DNA of 64,000 nucleotides, taken from positions 141,051 to 205,050 of the forward strand of contig NZ_RCZP01000008.1 in NCBI RefSeq assembly GCF_006438825.1. The letters run 5' to 3'. Below, piece after piece: positions 62,666 to 64,000 of this stretch. The translations under genes and the position numbers were made by a program. Numbering within the stretch: the first letter of the stretch is position 1; each line of letters opens with the position of its first letter. Below the pieces are notes generated by a model. The model ran no database searches. It was not told the origin of the DNA and was given only the letters and a program-made list of their open reading frames with translations. The DNA is from Muricoccus nepalensis (lineage in GTDB: Bacteria; Pseudomonadota; Alphaproteobacteria; Acetobacterales; Acetobacteraceae).

Positions 62666-63991
62666 TCAGTCGCCCCCGCTCTTGGCGACGGGCAGCGGCC
62701 CGACGGGCACCGGCTGCGGCCCCGCGCCGGCGATGGGCTGGCTGCCCATGGCGTTGCGCAGCTTCACGGGATCGAGCTCCCCCTCCCAGCGCGAGATCGC
62801 CAGGCAGGCGACGCCGTTGCCGACGAGGTTCGTCAGCGCGCGCACCTCGCTCATGAACTTGTCGATGCCGATCAGCACCGCCAGCGCGGCGATCGGGATG
62901 TCCGGGATGACCGAGAGCGTGGCGGCCAGGGTGATGAAGCCCGCGCCCGTGACGCCCGAGGCGCCCTTGGAGGTGAGCATCGCCACCAGCAGGATCGTCA
63001 TCTCCTGCCCGAAGGTGAGATGGGTGTTCGTCGCGTAGGCCAGGAACATCGTGGCCAGCGTCATGTAGATGTTCGTGCCGTCGAGGTTGAAGGAGTAGCC
63101 CAGCGGCACGGTGATGCCGACGACCTTCGGCGAGGCGCCCAGCGCCTCCATCTTGCGCATGATCTGCGCCAGCACGCTCTCGGAGGAGGAGGTGCCGAGG
63201 ACGATCAGCAGCTCCTCCTTGATGTAAGCGATGAAGCGGAAGATCGAGAAGCCGCAGAAGCGGGCGATGGTGCCCAGCACCACGATGACGAAGAAGAGGG
63301 CCGTCAGGTAGAAGGTGGCGACCAGCTCCGCCAGGCGGGCGAGGGAGCCGAAGCCGTAGGCGCCGATGGTGAAGGCCATGGCGCCAAAGGCGCCGACGGG
63401 CGCGGCCTTCACGACGATGCTGACGATGCCGAAGAAGATCGCGCTCATGGAATCGACGGCGTGCGAGATCGGCTCGCGCAGGCGCTCCGGCAGGGCGTTG
63501 ATGGCGAAGCCCGTCAGCACGGCCAGCAGCAGCACCTGCAGCAGGTCGCCGTTGGCGAAGGCGCCGATGAAGGTGTCGGGGATGATGGCCATCAGGTGCG
63601 AGGCCACGCTGTCGTTCGCGGCGCGCTGCGCGTAGCCCTGGATGGCCGTCGCGTTCATCTGGCTGGGGTCGATGTTGAAGCCCTCGCCGGTGCGGAAGAT
63701 CTTCGCGACCGCGAGCCCGATGAAGAGGGCGAAGGTGGAGACCACCTCGAAGTAGAGCAGCGCCCGCAGGCCGACGCGCCCGACGCTGCGCGCGTCCCGC
63801 ACGGAGGCGATGCCGTGGACGATGGTGAAGAACACCACCGGGGCGATCACCATGCGGATGAGCTTGACGAAGCCGTCGCCGAGCGGGCGCATCGCCTCGC
63901 CCGTGTGCGGCCAGATCACGCCGACCGTGATGCCGAGCGCGATCGCGATGAGCACCTGGACATAGAGCAGGGATAACGCGCGTCGGACCAT
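62666..63991 (-). CDS. dctA: dicarboxylate/amino acid:cation symporter (DctA/GltP family)
   Basis: The 441-residue protein has the SDF symporter motifs: [16 protein letters not shown], the serine-rich hairpin [45 protein letters not shown], and the second hairpin [17 protein letters not shown]. DctA-type strings favour C4-dicarboxylates, but GltP-like amino acid transport is possible. A ~25-residue Pro/Gly C-terminal tail is variable. GAGGGG precedes the ATG, only 9 nt from the window end; the upstream region is outside. Confidence 0.93.
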   Translation of the reverse strand: MVRRALSLLYVQVLIAIALGITVGVIWPHTGEAMRPLGDGFVKLIRMVIAPVVFFTIVHGIASVRDARSVGRVGLRALLYFEVVSTFALFIGLAVAKIFRTGEGFNIDPSQMNATAIQGYAQRAANDSVASHLMAIIPDTFIGAFANGDLLQVLLLAVLTGFAINALPERLREPISHAVDSMSAIFFGIVSIVVKAAPVGAFGAMAFTIGAYGFGSLARLAELVATFYLTALFFVIVVLGTIARFCGFSIFRFIAYIKEELLIVLGTSSSESVLAQIMRKMEALGASPKVVGITVPLGYSFNLDGTNIYMTLATMFLAYATNTHLTFGQEMTILLVAMLTSKGASGVTGAGFITLAATLSVIPDIPIAALAVLIGIDKFMSEVRALTNLVGNGVACLAISRWEGELDPVKLRNAMGSQPIAGAGPQPVPVGPLPVAKSGGD

Positions 63992-64000
63992 GGACCCCTC

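Overview
The window is a chromosomal segment of a very G+C-rich (by eye about three quarters G+C) Gram-negative alphaproteobacterium. The gene set fits the Acetobacteraceae, in particular a Roseomonas-like aerobe: an aa3-type cytochrome c oxidase operon, sdhCDAB, lipid A/Kdo genes, the sppA-glyQ-glyS-ppdK block, DUF1489, DUF2076 and MbfA. The genus is inferred from content and composition only. Almost all of it is ordinary core genome. I saw no rRNA, convincing tRNA, CRISPR array, insertion sequence, prophage or origin.

Layout. 1-6.7 kb: the end of a metZ-like gene, apaG, folE, two lipoproteins, hslO (Hsp33), a CBS-BON protein behind a perfect FNR/FixK box, and argD-argF. 6.9-8.8 kb: two adjacent exported proteins sharing a PGNPPGT-type repeat, one with an EcfG-type stress promoter. 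9-13.7 kb: recX, a KGG stress protein, azlCD, an ATP-grasp ligase, cysK and two tiny coupled ORFs. 13.7-28.4 kb: a PPOX flavoprotein, a DapA-family aldolase, an Rrf2 regulator, PAP2 and transglutaminase genes, dienelactone hydrolase, two chemoreceptor-type proteins, sdhCDAB with a trailing flavoprotein, and an aspartate-semialdehyde dehydrogenase homologue lacking its catalytic residues. 28.5-33.9 kb: DUF1489, then acyltransferase-waaA-lpxK-HAD, then the iron exporter mbfA. 33.9-41.7 kb: the oxidase operon ctaC-ctaD-ctaB-small-ctaG-ctaE-surf1 ending with an M32 carboxypeptidase. 42-47.8 kb: an ArsR regulator, LolA, a class I amidotransferase, a probable structured small RNA, an FAH-family enzyme, a low-G+C EVE-domain gene coupled to xth, and a creatininase-family gene. 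47.9-56.5 kb: sppA-glyQ-glyS-ppdK, a frame-damaged DUF167 gene, a DUF892 protein and a 77-residue protein flanking a two-way EcfG-type promoter. 56.5-64 kb: a GH17-like membrane enzyme, a CoA-binding protein, DUF2076, LysR-MFS-TRIC and a DctA-type symporter.

How the genes work together. The sdh and cta operons supply complex II and complex IV of an aerobic chain, with heme O synthesis and copper-centre assembly encoded in the cta operon. The acyltransferase-waaA-lpxK run builds the Kdo-lipid A core. Several genes (the PGNPPGT lipoprotein, DUF892 and the 77-residue protein) carry signals of the PhyR-NepR-EcfG general stress response, and the CBS-BON gene carries an oxygen-responsive box.

The best candidates for something new are the structured transcript with a CUCCCC loop at about 44.89-45.01 kb, the foreign-looking EVE gene beside it, the two-way EcfG promoter at 56.17 kb, the PGNPPGT repeat paralogues, and the catalytically stripped ASADH homologue. 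I found no multi-gene system that I would call unprecedented.
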